A DNA stretch of 64,000 bases. It comes from Gnetum montanum. Lineage: Eukaryota > Streptophyta > Gnetopsida > Gnetales > Gnetaceae. The translations under genes were made by a program, and so were the position numbers. This document shows, in pieces, positions 23,226-35,310 of this stretch (its first letter is position 1; every line of letters begins with the position of its first letter). The DNA is taken from the NCBI GenBank assembly GCA_015680685.1, contig MNCI01021449.1, positions 7,495 through 71,494 on the forward strand, in the 5' to 3' direction. The notes beneath the pieces were generated by a model, which saw nothing but the letters and a program-made list of their open reading frames with translations, was not told where the DNA came from and made no database searches.

Positions 23226-23766
23226 GTTAGTAGATTTTTTAATTCCTATCATTTTCCAGAAGAGAATTTTTCGTTGTTTATCTTTTGATCTCTTACAAGC
23301 TAACTTCCACAAGCCATAACTTGGTCCCCGCAACTCTAATTTTCATGATTTATGAATCTTCTTGATCATAGAGTGCTTATCTTAGTCATGGCAAGGTGAT
23401 ATCAAGAAAAAATTGAGCCAAAATTTTTGAAAAACTGTCTAACTTTAGAAGACAGTCTAAGGGTAAGTGAGATAAAACATCAAGGATATTATCATGAATT
23501 AAGTCAATTCAAGATAAATAATTCCATAAATTCTTCTAATAAACCATGCCAACTAATTCAAAGGTATTATGAGCCAAAAATATAGTAAGTCAGAAGCTCA
23601 TGAGAATTAAAGATATAACATCTAAGGGGGTTTTTTTTTTAAATTTTTCTAACTTTGCAATCATAGTATGATAAACACTTGATCTAATAGAGGATATGAG
23701 TAAGGTAAAGCATTATTAATGAGTGATATGAACATTTTAATAAATTCAAATCCTTGTTGATTGCAG

Positions 23767-26445
23767 ATGGTCCCAAAGAGGATACCACAAGGAGGACCCT
23801 CACAACCAAGAAGCAAAAGATGGAGAGGCTATACTAGAGAACAAACTCCACTAGTAGAGCACACAAACTAGGAAGCCTAGTTTTACAGTATTCACCAACA
23901 AACACCTACTACTAAACACTCTCCCGAAGTGGAGGCTAAGGCAGCACAAGTACCACAACAAGGACAACACCTCATGCTATCACATGAATGCCTTCAGGCC
24001 ATCCAAGAAAATTCAATCATCTCCCTTATGGCCTACCTTTTCAACAAGCGGAGAATGGTACTGAGGGGAAACCCTTCAATTTTGGCAATATAAACAAGCC
24101 AATTCTCCTATAAAGATAGAAATAATTTTTGTGTCATATTCAATAGAGATGATAGCTAAAGCCCTTAATTTACCAAATGAAGGGGCTAACATAATGTAGG
24201 TATCCACAAGGTTTCATACAAATGTAAGAGACTGTGGCTACACCAAGCCTATGGCAGAGAGGATAAGAAGTATAGTGAGCTAACTACAAAGGAAAAGATA
24301 TACTTCAAGATTGGAACCTATCATCTATTCCCAACAAAAAGGCTTAAAAGGATATCCACTTATGTAGCTAGAGGAAGCATCATACTAATGGGAAATTTTA
24401 ATTCCAATATCCCCTATGGGTACTTCCTCAAAATCCAAAGGCAATTCAAAGAGAAGAAGACAGGAAAGCCAACATTGTCATTCCCCAACTTGATTAAGAA
24501 GCTATGCAAACAAGCAAGTGTATTAGGTTATATAAATGATGTTTTGAGAAAAGCTCAAAACACTTCATATGCTAAAATGTCAAAACCCATGCCTCTTAAG
24601 AAGGATTAGTTTGAGAAATAGGCAAGTATTGAGGGAGCTACAGGCTCAACTCTTATAGATACTATTTAAGCTATTGGCCAACAATAGTAAGTAGGACCTA
24701 GTAGCCAGTTGACAACTAATTAGCAACAAGTTTCACTACCACCACCATAATATTATAGACTTTCCATGAGCCATTTTTAGCAAATTGTAGATACAATCAA
24801 CTATGGGGTTAATCTTTACAAGGTCATAGAAGATGCAATCAAATCCACCATCTCAAAAAACCCTGCCAGTGGATAGATATTATTACAGTGCAAAGGACAG
24901 GGTGATTGATCACAACATATCTCAAGAAATGCTACATCATTCCAAGTAATGCTAGAAACTAGAGAAGGGGCCATAGTGGTGGTCATGCAACATCAAGATG
25001 CAGTGGAAGCCATTGAAGTGATTACTAATTACATCAAGGAATCCTTCAATGTCCCTATTGTGTCACCAACAAATATCTCTAGAGTGCAAGATGCTCAAAT
25101 GCTAGCTAAAACCTCAATGACTTTGGCTGAACATGAACACATCTTAAACAAACTTTTGTAGAAAAGGTAAGTTATGCAAAATCTATTTGATATCCCTAGT
25201 GATATCACAATAGTCTAGTCTAAATTAATAGCCACAAAAGGAAAGTTCATCATCATTGAGATCAGGACAAAGCATGCTAAACATGAAGTCCAAAAACTAT
25301 AAGATGCACTCGTGACCTTAAGAGCAAAGAAAAGAGATCCAACATAGTTCATTGCACTTGACCAACTTAACTAATTTCAAACAAACCATGTGAATCACCT
25401 CATTAACCATAACATGAAGATGCAATGAGAGAAGGAGAAGGTAGTGTGGGATGCATCGGTGGTAGAAGCATAAATGTATGCACATTCCAAGGCACTCATC
25501 ACCCTATAGAAGGAAAATAAACAATTAGTTGCTAAAAATGCTTAGTTGATAAACATTGAGCGATAAAAGAACATTCTTGAAGAAAGCATCCAGCAACTTC
25601 ATGAGCAATTAGTTTGAGTCAACCAAGATATGAGTCGGTTAGCTCATGAGAACAAGACCTTATCAATGGAAGAAGTATGCACAATTAGATAAAAATCTAT
25701 AATAGAGATCAACGCATGGCAAAATGATACCAAGAAGCATGAATGGCTCAAAGAGCATTTTCAAGATCAAGTGGGCATGTATAAGCAGATTAATGAGAAA
25801 GAAATCTAAATGGCCAAAGCCAAGATCAGTTTCATCTCTGCAAAAAATCCGTATTGGCAACCAATATTGGATAGTCTAGCCCATGTCCGCCAAGTAGAAT
25901 TTAAAAATAATGACATGCAAATCAAAGATCTCATAGAGTACATGGCATTAGTGAATCTTTGATATGTTAACTTGGCCATGTTAACAATAGGTAATCCCAG
26001 AAATGAATTGGAACAATAGGTAGTAGTGGTATACACCTTATATGAGAAAGAATTTGCCAACCAAAAAGATGCTTTGTAGAAACTACATGTGAAAATTTCT
26101 AAAATTGAAGTTATGAAAACTAGCTACAAAGGCCAGAAGGACTTAGCAGCTAACCTAGCTTATAGAATGTCTGATTATCAAAAACTAAGAAAAATGGCTA
26201 GGACATTTGAAGAAGAATTATGAAAATTCACAATTTGGTATATAAAGGCTAATCAAATGTTCCTACAATTTCTGTGCCCATGGGATGTATCGACTCCATC
26301 ACATATCGTCCACCAAGCATGGACGGTACATGATCTTAAGACAAAAGAGGAAAAACTTTAGGCATTACTTAACAAACATCAATTCAATAAGTTTGACGAT
26401 AAAGAGAAGCAGCTGATGGAAGAACCACCACTACTAGGTACCTAA
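23767..26445 (+). pseudogene. ORF2 of E3: 893-codon frame, unknown coiled-coil-rich protein
   Basis: Starts with ATG right after TTGCAG, a splice-acceptor-like sequence also present in E4, and ends TAA at 26443-26445. One frame runs throughout (2679 bases), broken only by in-frame stops, many TAG where CAG or TGG is likely; no net frameshift. Layout: a basic Pro/Gln/Arg-rich N-terminus (1-100); a middle segment with TYHLFPTKRLKRISTYV, then ILMGNFNSNIPYGYFLKIQR and LSFPNLIKKLCKQASV (about 185-265), which resembles the plant-specific domain annotated as 'putative plant transposon protein' in Athila/Tat-type elements; a Gln-rich linker; then about 500 residues of Lys/Glu/Leu-rich heptad-like sequence ending LMEEPPLLGT. 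No transmembrane segment, signal peptide or polymerase motif was found. Function unknown. Confidence 0.65.
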
Positions 26446-26645
26446 ACTACATTGATCTCCTTCTATTTTTGCTTTGTCATGTCATATACTTGTGACAAAT
26501 TTTGTAAAAACACTACTGTGGCATTCAAAGTAATGTAAATATTTTTTCAATCATGTATAGTCAAATCCACCTCCTAATTTTATAAGGGACTCTATCCTCA
26601 TTTTTCTTTAAGTTGAGGATGAGTTTCTAGTTAGTTGTGGGGTTA
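26446..26645 (+). other. 3' untranslated region and polypurine tract of E3
   Basis: Short non-coding stretch after ORF2 with GTTGAGGATGAGTTTCTAG (related to GAGGACGAGTTTTTATTCAG in E1), then GTTGTGGGGTTA immediately before the LTR. The purine-rich end is the expected primer for plus-strand synthesis. Confidence 0.75.
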
Positions 26646-27535
26646 TGGTAAAATAAAATTTTTTCATGTTACGACATTGCAACAATGATGTCATATCAAC
26701 GATGTCATCCATATGATGTCGCTTCTCATGATATGTCATCATTGATACGATGTCTCAAAATGTGTGCACCCCTATAAATACGATACTTGGGCACATGATC
26801 CAACAACTTTTCATTCCACTAGTAACAAAACTCTTATAGTTTATTTCTTATACTTAGACTTAAAACTTGAGAGTGAATGCCCACAATGTGATGTGTCATA
26901 GTTGAATAATGTCTTTATTCGAACAAGTTGTACTTGGGTAAAAGTTGTGACAGCAATAAAGATCGATATTATTTTCCATCATTACAGTATTCCCTTAGTT
27001 TACTATTTTACTTAGCATAATTTCCACTATTTTACTAGATTAATACTTTACTTTTTCAAGCACTTTATTTTTACTTGCATTTTATTAAAGCAAAATGAGT
27101 GTGAATGATTTTGAGCACTTAAGTGTAATCATTTGGTAATCCCAGTAGTGGTTTTACTTGATTCACTTAGTAGTGAACTCACTTGGTAACCCAGTAATGG
27201 TTACATGAGCCCAAGGCATGTATGGTGAATCAAAACTGGATACTCATTACTACAAGCTAGAATAGACTTACATTTCCATCATTAGTTATACTTAGCATTT
27301 AACTCTACTTTTAGTATGTCCACACTTAGGAGCATAATTGGCCCTACACTTATCATATGTCTCACTCCAATCTAAACCATACACTTAGACTTCACTAACT
27401 TGAACTAGAAAGACAGTGATCACGGGCTTAACTCAATTACTAGCATAACATTGTCCATCCATGGATTACAATCAAGTCATGCATGAACACTCATAACTTG
27501 TATGGTTGGGTGTTGGATTGCTCCACAACTCAACA
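26646..27535 (+). repeat. 3' LTR of E3
   Basis: 890 bp from TGGTAAAATAAAATTTT to CTCCACAACTCAACA, followed by target duplication cctaa. U3 has GATGTC/GATACGATGTC inverted repeats (26690-26755) and TATAAATACG (near 26774). AATAAAGATCGA near 26957. Two GGTAAYCC-type boxes (TTGGTAATCCCAGTAGTG at 27133, TTGGTAACCCAGTAATGG at 27184) are shared with other LTRs. Ends with the family motif TATGGTTGGGTGT. Confidence 0.9.
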
Positions 27536-27540
27536 CCTAA

Positions 27541-28381
27541 TGTCTAACCATATGATCTATAAGCATCATGGTAGATTATGTAATAATCTATAGATGGACT
27601 AGTAATAGTGTTTAGGTTAGTTAGGGTGATTGAAGATGGCTCTCTTCTTACCTAGACTAGTAGTGATTCTTATATTTTGTATGATTTAGTCTAGTTAAGG
27701 CATATAATCATTGATGTTGATATGAACAAAATTAAACTAAATAAAAATATAGAAACATAATTAATTAATATAATTACTTAAATAAGTAAAATAAATTCTA
27801 ATGTAGCCTACCAATAATGAGTATCTATCTCTAACTCATCATTATGTCCTAGATATACATATTGACTGCTAGGGTTACCAAGAATTCTTTCTATTAGGTA
27901 AACTAAGCATTGTCATTGCTAGAATTACCAAGAAAATATATGTTACTATTTGAAGCTAGATCACACTCATTCTATTAATGATTATCATGTAATGAAATAT
28001 AAACATTATGCTATAGAATGTAGTAAAATAACAAAAAAATTAATTGTTATAAATGTAAAATCTATGCTAAATGAAAATAATCTAATAGAAGAAAATCAAT
28101 CTTGATCTCATTGTTGTGCATAAATTATGCCTAGTTACAATTCACTTGAATAAGATTTTAGGTAACGAACTCAATTCCATGCTTTGGTACTAATTATTCT
28201 CTAAGCTATGGAAATAAACTGACAAATTTTGGCTACTAGAGGATCAAATTATGTCATAAATGCAATAAGTGAATTGTATTTATAGGCATTTATGAAGACT
28301 AAAACATCACATTTATGACTTCACATATTGGGCTACAATATCACCTCTATGATGTCATAGTTTATGATAGAAAAATTTTCA
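27541..28381 (-). repeat. E6: main part of an old LTR split by E3
   Basis: Continues 14049-14071. On the minus strand: TGAAAATTTTTCTATCATAA at the right edge, TATA (CTATAAATAC near 28278), and a box (GGTAACCCTAGCAGTC, plus near 27871-27886) like the GGTAAYCC boxes of other LTRs. Together about 864 bp, the same size as the E2 and E5 LTRs. No primer site lies left of 14049 and no clear polypurine tract right of 28381, so it may be a solo LTR. No target duplication was found. Confidence 0.6.
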
Positions 28382-30350
28382 ATGTTCATAATATAGGATT
28401 TAACCTTTAAGAAAAGTCTCCAATTTCTATATCCTATAGGATTTTCAATATATGATTTAAGAATGAGAAAATATTCAAACTCAGACAAGGCTAGTCTAAT
28501 GATGATAATGATGATGATACTTTAAGAATGTAAAAAGAATAATAAATACCAAAAATAAAAATAAATACATTACCTCATAACATAATGTACATACCATGAG
28601 CTACTAATAAAAGTATGAATTTCACTTATGTAATTTACTATTTATTATACAATACAAAATTTCATTTTAATTCAGCCATCATATTTTGATTTGAAATATT
28701 TTTATTACATTTAACTAAATAACATGAAATTATTCAACTTTAACATGCACACAAATAACATATTATTGTGACAAATTTATTCTATGAATATTTCATAGAA
28801 TAAAGCCTACTCTGGCTAGGGAGATGTACCTAACTTGTGATCATAAGTAGTCTAATGACCATCTTATGAATCATCAAGAATCCCAAATATCTAAAAGTGC
28901 ACTTTCTAAATTGAATGTAAACTTAGGGGTTGTGTAATGTGAAAAGATGAATTGATATAAACAATATAAAGAAGGTAAAAATAACTATAATAGAACATAA
29001 TTTTGATGAAAACATAAGATAATGATCAAAAAATGATAAATATAGATAGATAAAAAGTAAGATAAAGGGTTTTTCTTTTTTAAAAGATGATAAAACTAAT
29101 TAATTATAATAGATATTCTTCCGCACATCTAAGAGCTTAGGAAGAATACAAAGGATAAACAAGTATTAGAAATGAGAGAAATATCTTAACTTTTACTATT
29201 AAAAGACCAAGATAAGTTACTTTTAAGTTAGAGGAGAAATTATCTAACAAAGTGATGTTGAAGATGGCTAATTGTGTGAAGCACGGAAATGATGCCATTA
29301 GGTAAAATTAATATCACTAAGCTAGTGACAGTAGCATTGTCTTTGAACTTAGACTCATAGTTTTAGATGGAAAATATAAAACATAACTAACAATCTTTGT
29401 TGTGTATGATGTTGCTAAGAAGATGATATTTGATGCTAAGGTGCAAGATGAATGTTTTTAGATGTGTAAAATGAGAAGAGAACTTACTATTCATAGACCC
29501 AAGTGTCCAAAATTTGTGGCCTCAAAATTAATGGGAGAAAAATTAACACTAATTATAGATTGGTGTTGAAAAATGATGATCATTCCAATGATAATGCTGA
29601 TATTGTGGGTTGTTAATAAGACCATTGATATTATAGGAAAAACTAAAAATGATACTAACAATGATTGAAGGCTATCACATTAATCATTGGAATACTTGAA
29701 GCTTACAATAACAAATCTTGATCTTAAATTAATGAAGATAGTAAAGCTAATAACTAATGTAGGATAAATGATGATGATAATCATGATGGACTATTAGTTA
29801 ATGGGTCATTTCACATGATGTTGTAGAGAGAGAAGTATCATCAAAATAGAACAAAGACAGAAGCAGGAAATGCTAATGATAATGTTGACACTAAACCATA
29901 ACTAAGATCATCATCTTTGACAAAATAAAAAAATTAAAGTAAAAGGGTTTAGGTAATCCAAAAAAGATGGTGTAATATGTATTAAATATCATAAGATAAT
30001 GTACCAAGTAATAAACTATACAATTTTTATGAACACATAAAACAAATAATACTCCAACTAAAGATCTTAACCTATTTTTTTAGGGAAATGTAGGTCCTAT
30101 ATATTACTCTCAAGGAAGAACCCTAAATTCAAATGACATTGTCAAGAACTTCTTTGGGGCAACCTTCGATTTGGATAGGGATAGAGTCAAATAAAACTCC
30201 TGGCCAAAATATTGCTAGTAAACCATATTAGCAAGATCAAAAATAAGTGGGATGGAATCCTAGCACCACACCCATTGGAAAAAAAATCATAGCGATTCCT
30301 ATCAAAGATACAAATCAAAAAAACATACATAGACTAGACCCATATGTGTA
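28382..30350. other. Unassigned AT-rich DNA
   Basis: No gene, RT motif, terminal repeat or RNA gene recognised. ATGATGATAATG-type imperfect trinucleotide runs occur at 28498-28520 and 29570-29790. A (GAT)n-rich character persists through the stretch. Confidence 0.45.
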
Positions 30351-31320
30351 AGAATAACTACAAAAAATAGAAAATAGTAGGTTAAATAGCAGCCCTTCAA
30401 TGTCATAGTTGTCACATGTCTGACCTGACTTCCCCTCCTCAAGACTATAGGAATCATTAGCAGTACTAGATTTGTCAAGTTGTGAGAGATGCAAGAGCTA
30501 CACTTTCAATGACTACTAACCATTAGGCATGATCAAGTTCATCTATGGTAACAATGTGGTCCTGGAAAGCTATTTCACATGATGGTAAGGCACATCAAAC
30601 ATCTCCTACGAAAGGGAGGATAGTTGAGTAAGAAGATGTTCATACTTTGAAATCCATGGGCTAGGGCTACAAGGCACAAAGATTAAGGTCCCTAAAACCA
30701 AGCCTACTTGATGCACACACTTTTTTATGTGCATTTTTCTAGACACCATCAATAAGGCCAATGTCATCATTGAATCACCTTCATCATGCATAGGAGTAGA
30801 CCTCTACAACTTTAGTGGCATCAAGTTGTATCACATCAAATCAATTATTGAGATTCCAACCAAGATTTTTGAGTGATGCAATAGGCAAAACAAAGTTAAA
30901 GCCAAGTATTTGGAAGTCCTCATTACTAGGGAGGATTCACTCAACTAAATCAAATCATTAAATAAAACTTACAACAAGCCTTCACATGACCCACCTAAAT
31001 CAGAGAGGAACCCCACAAAGGGAAGGATAGAATGGTCAAAAAAGTCATTTGGGTTATTAGGGTTCTTCAAGGTATCATTGGTTGATGGGAAGTGGATGGA
31101 TAGTTAGGTGGGATGAGTGGGGAAAGTTAGGATGGATAGGGCTAACATGGAAAGGTTGATATGTTATGAGGCCATAGAGGAAAGCATGGTAATTAGAAGT
31201 ATAGGAGGGGAGAAAAAGCTTGAAAATTTTGAAAACTCCATGCCTACTCAACAAGCCATGCAAGGAGGCCTAAGTGTGAAAAGCAAGGATGGAAGCCTAA
31301 GTATCTATTTGTAGTTCACT
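30351..31320 (+). pseudogene. Unrecognised decayed coding-like stretch
   Basis: Several short plus-strand frames look protein-like, for example KLYHIKSIIEIPTKIFE near 30823 and the 65-codon frame at 31117-31314 containing ERLICYEAIEESMVIRSIGG. They are interrupted by stops and match nothing I know. It may be part of the adjacent LINE, another element, or chance. The opposite strand also has frames of similar length. Confidence 0.2.
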
Positions 31321-31399
31321 AGCTAGGGTATTGGCTAACCATGCCAAAATTTCATCTCATCAAGTAGCTCTTGTAGATAAAAGCCCAAAGTAAATTAAA

Positions 31400-34300
31400 A
31401 TGAAATCTAGAAAAAAAAAACCTTCCCATCAAGGATAACATATCGAATAAGCTCTCACATAAGCTTTTCCCATACTAGCAGTAGATCTTGCCTCTTGAAC
31501 AATCCATGAGACTACTGTGGAATGGATTTATTCTTAAAATACCTTTGCACCACCAACATGACCTAGCTATCTAACTATGAAATAAGAGCTTCTTGATTTG
31601 GAATCCTAGTGGATGCCACCATTAGATTAAGCAAAGCTCTTACATGTAGTCCATTAACCAAAAATCTATCATCTTGACAAGAGGTCATTACTTGAAACAC
31701 CTAGTTCATAGGGTAAGGTTGAATGACTAAAAAGTAGGCTACCCTTCCTTTATTTATTAATAGTTACATAGCCAATGAAGCGTGTAGCTCACTGTGGAAG
31801 TTAGGTTCATGCCATAAGGAGTTCAAGTGTTAAACATCATTATGAGGTATACTCAGGTGTTCTTCCATAATTATAAGATTGCAAAGACCTTTAAGACACA
31901 TTTATAAGGGGAACCTTAGTTCTTTTCCAAAAAAGTATGAGCATTTCACTCAAGCAAGATATTCCAAGTAACCTTTGCTCATAATGAAAGATCATGTCAG
32001 TGCTTAAGATTATGGGCCTTTTAGTGATTGTGAACTAGCATTATTCCCACATTATCCTTATCCACGTGAGTGTAAAATTCTCCTCTACCTTCTCAAAATA
32101 ACATTTTTTCAAACAGTATCTTGTAGTTTCAACCTCATGGTAGTAAAGAATTTAATGAGATGCAATGAAAAAGCTTTTCTTCTATGAATTATCTTAAGTC
32201 AAGACCACATGATGAGCTAGAAGTAAAATGAAAAACCTCATCTTGGGTCTATAATGAAGCCTATAGATTAAATTCCAACCTTAAGCTTTGGGAAAAAAAT
32301 AAGTAAAAAGAGAGGATATCCATGGTTTATCATTCACAAACTTGAAGTGTAAAAGATCCTCCCAAACTGAACAAGGAGGGTCTTGCTTGTAGATTAACTT
32401 CAAGATTTCACTAAGTTGAGATAGTGTACCTCTATCATACAATGATAAGAGAACCTAGCACTTCCCTCTATCGTAATAGTGCTTAACAAAGGCTCCTAAC
32501 GAATGTCTTAAAAAGACAATGACATCCACAAGTGTTTACCAAATCAATTTATGATGAGTACTTCTAGCCAATAGACCTACCACTAGAATGTCCACACCTC
32601 CAAATTTCCATTATCCCAATGATTGGAAAAAATTCCAACCTTTCCTAATAGTCTTTTAGACCTCAAACTTCCTAGCCAAGCAAGCCCACATATTGGGATA
32701 GCACATCTTCATGCAGCTAACCCAAGTTTACTCTCCCAAGACTAAACCTGCAATGCAATTTTAGGTAAGAAAAATAAGGACCTACTTTCCAAAAATTCCA
32801 AGCCCACACTTGCATTCATAAAATGTGTTGGTTGCCTTCTTCTAGGACATCAACTAAAAGTGACATTACTCCTCAACACTAGACTAAAGAAAGTTATGAA
32901 ATAATTAATTAATTTATGTGATGAAATGGACTACAGGGTTGAATAGAAGGGAAATATAAATCAAAATGCATGAGAGAATAAATTTGGCTATGGTTAATTT
33001 ATCTACAAAAGATAAGAAAATATCTCTCCATGCAGCCAATCACTTTTGCATCTTAGTATGAATATCATGCTAACATCTGCTTGATTGTCCCCCAAAGAAT
33101 TGTGGCTATCCTAAATAAATAGTTGGAAATGAGTTAACCAAGCATTTGAACATGTTTCTGATGCATTGAAACCTTCATTTTGAACACCTCATGTGAAATA
33201 ATTCTATGTTATTCTAGTTGACTCCTATTTCTCTAAAATGATAGAATCCATATAATGCCTATTTAAACCTTTATCATCTTATGAACCAAGGTTGGAAAGA
33301 AGATCATTTATCATCCACATATTTGAAAGTTCCAAGGTCCAAAAAAGGGGGGGAGAAGACTTGTTCCTTCATAATGCACTAATGAAGATTATCAACAATA
33401 GTAGTAAATAAGCATGGTGATAGGGGATCTCCTTGCCTAAGCCATGCTCTTGGGTATAACTGAGAAGAAAACTTCTTATGTAGGGAGACATGGAATTTAA
33501 TCATGAGACCATATATCAATCCATTTCATAGGACTAGCTACCAAACCCTAGCTTCCAAATCATAAAGATCATGATAATTTAGTCCACCTTATCATAGGCC
33601 TTGGCAATGTTAAGCTTTAGAAAGATGATTTTCTAGTTATAGCTATGATCCTTGTACAAGGCCTTGTTAGCAACAATGCCCCTATCTTGAATAAATCTGA
33701 ATTGCTCTTCTTCAATGATGCTAAGGAGTAAATATTTTAAATGATAACTAGAATCTTGAAGAGGATTTTATATAAACTATTGCATAAGCTAATCATACTA
33801 TGGTCCCTTGAAGACTACATCACATCCTTTTTGGGAAGCATGACAATGTGAGTGTTAGTTGAAATCTTTGGGAATGTGTCATATTTGAATCTTGATTTAT
33901 GCAACTAGACTAGATCTTCTCCAATAATTTTCTTATAGTGTCTAAGAAAATTAAAGTTCCAATCATCTTACTCTAAATTTTTATAGTTTAGCATATAGAG
34001 GACAACAAACATAATTTCCTCTCTAGTTAATGCACTCTATAAAAGTCTATATCCACTAGGAAATCATTCCTTTCTAAAGGCCATGAGCCACACATTCTTT
34101 TCAACCATACAAAGTGTGAAAGTAGTCCACTACAATCTACAGATTTGCATCAACATCTAAGAAGAGCTTAACTAGGAACTTCTTCTAATTTGTTCTACTA
34201 GTAACCATATGAAAGCAAGTTGAGTTTTGATCCCTCTGTTTTAGCTACATTTCCTTCAAATATTTCTTCTAGTAAACCTCGTTCTCATGCATTAGATATC

Positions 34301-34400
34301 TCACTTGTTTCTCTACCTTCACTAGATCTTGCATAATTGATTGTTATTTCAATAGCAAATTCACCTACAATTGGACCTATTCAACCCTCTTCAAAGCTTC
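31400..34400 (-). mobile_element. L1-type LINE relic, ORF2 RT and downstream part (3' half)
   Basis: Minus-strand non-LTR reverse transcriptase. Visible landmarks from the right: a segment before RT with EVYWKKYLKEM and LKQRDQNSTCFH (about 34300-34180), matching the L1 linker W-KEGDRNTKFFH; NIAKAYDKVD (about 33604-33577); GLRQGDPLSP-like sequence (33450-33422); and the catalytic box YVDD (33321-33310). Both Asp codons of YVDD are intact, although the frame is full of stops. The region to about 31400 is probably the C-terminal part, but its end and poly(A) tail are not identified. It continues across E1 at 41366. Confidence 0.75.
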
Positions 34401-35165
34401 TGATGAGCCACGATATCGTGTCCCATCTTATTATCTATAAATAAGAGGTGTCTTCCCTTGTTTTAGGAAGTAAGACTTAGATCCTTAGCTAAACTCTTGT
34501 AGTTTTACCATTCCAGAGTTAGAATAATTCCTGTGTGCCCGTAGTAGGAGTCATACAGTGAACGAATCTTTATTCGAGCAATTTGTACCTGAGCACACAT
34601 TTGTGTACAACAATAAAGATGAACTTTGTGATAAATCTTGCAGCATACAGATTAAGCTAAATAATAATTAATTATTATTGAATGTTTAAATGATTTCCTA
34701 TTTAATTAATCCTTCTCAACCCTTGACTCTCCTAGTTAAGTACACTCAGTACAACCGCTTCGAGCATGTGTGTAGCACTTGGTAACCCAGTAACGATTAG
34801 TGTTTGGTAATCCCAGCAGTGTTGCACTAGTTTAGGATGTGTGCAGCAAGTGGGAATGGATACTGGTGTTAGGAATAATTAGAACTTAGTTAGTAAATAG
34901 TTAATGTAAGTTAGTTACTTAGCTCTCCGTATCTTCCCCTATTAGCATAAGACATTAAAAAGATAAAAGTTATAAAAATCATATACCTCAAGCTTACTTA
35001 ACCATACAACCATGACAATACAAGTAAGTTTGGGAAGACAGTGATTGATTAACCTTAAGTGTTCCATTAAGGCGCATAAGCACTTAGTCCTTGGAGTTCG
35101 ACCGGATCATGCATGAAATGCTTGTATTCATATGGTTGAGTGTAGGGGTACCTCGCCACTCATCA
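34401..35165 (+). repeat. 5' LTR of E1
   Basis: Starts TGATGAGCC and ends CGCCACTCATCA. CACGATATCGTG (34409-34420) is a perfect 12-bp palindrome 16 bp before TATAAATA (34436-34443). AATAAAGATGAAC near 34612. TTGGTAACCCAGTAACG and TTTGGTAATCCCAGCAGTG (34780-34820) form an internal imperfect duplication. It differs from the 3' LTR by a 20-bp segment absent there and by a shorter upstream palindrome. Confidence 0.93.
34409..34443 (+). promoter_or_regulatory. E1 LTR core promoter: palindrome plus TATA box
   Basis: CACGATATCGTG followed by TATAAATA at 34436. Transcription of the genomic RNA would start about 30 bp downstream. The same arrangement (GATATC-type palindrome, then TATAAATA) is found in the E2 LTR and the E1 3' LTR. 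Confidence 0.65.
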
Positions 35166-35166
35166 T

Positions 35167-35184
35167 TGGCGCCGTTGTCGGGGA
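35167..35184 (+). other. Primer-binding site of E1
   Basis: TGGCGCCGTTGTCGGGGA, one base after the LTR end and one mismatch from the tRNA-Asp-type primer site of plant Athila/Tat elements. Confidence 0.88.
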
Positions 35185-35310
35185 CTTAGTTGTTTGTGCT
35201 CTACGTAGAACATAGGAAATCATCCATATCATTGGAATGCTAGAACAAACCCTTAGGGTTAATCAAGGAAAGATAAGACAATAATAAATCGCACACCAAA
35301 CAAAACAAAA

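Larger units (their letters stand above)
14072..27535 (+). mobile_element. E3: 13.5-kb non-autonomous LTR retrotransposon with gag, protease and a second ORF
   Basis: Bounded by the 5-bp direct duplication cctaa (14067-14071 and 27536-27540). 5' LTR from 14072 (its end falls in an N gap), gag (16482-18310), protease (about 18850-19190), a spacer with a purine motif and T-rich tract (21500-21850), a U3-like segment (23120-23225), an 893-codon second frame (23767-26445), a polypurine tract and the 3' LTR (26646-27535). No RT, RNase H or integrase motif was found. It contains two solo LTRs of another family; without these the element is about 10.2 kb. The 314-base N gap matches the roughly 320 bp of LTR that should be missing. 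Confidence 0.88.
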
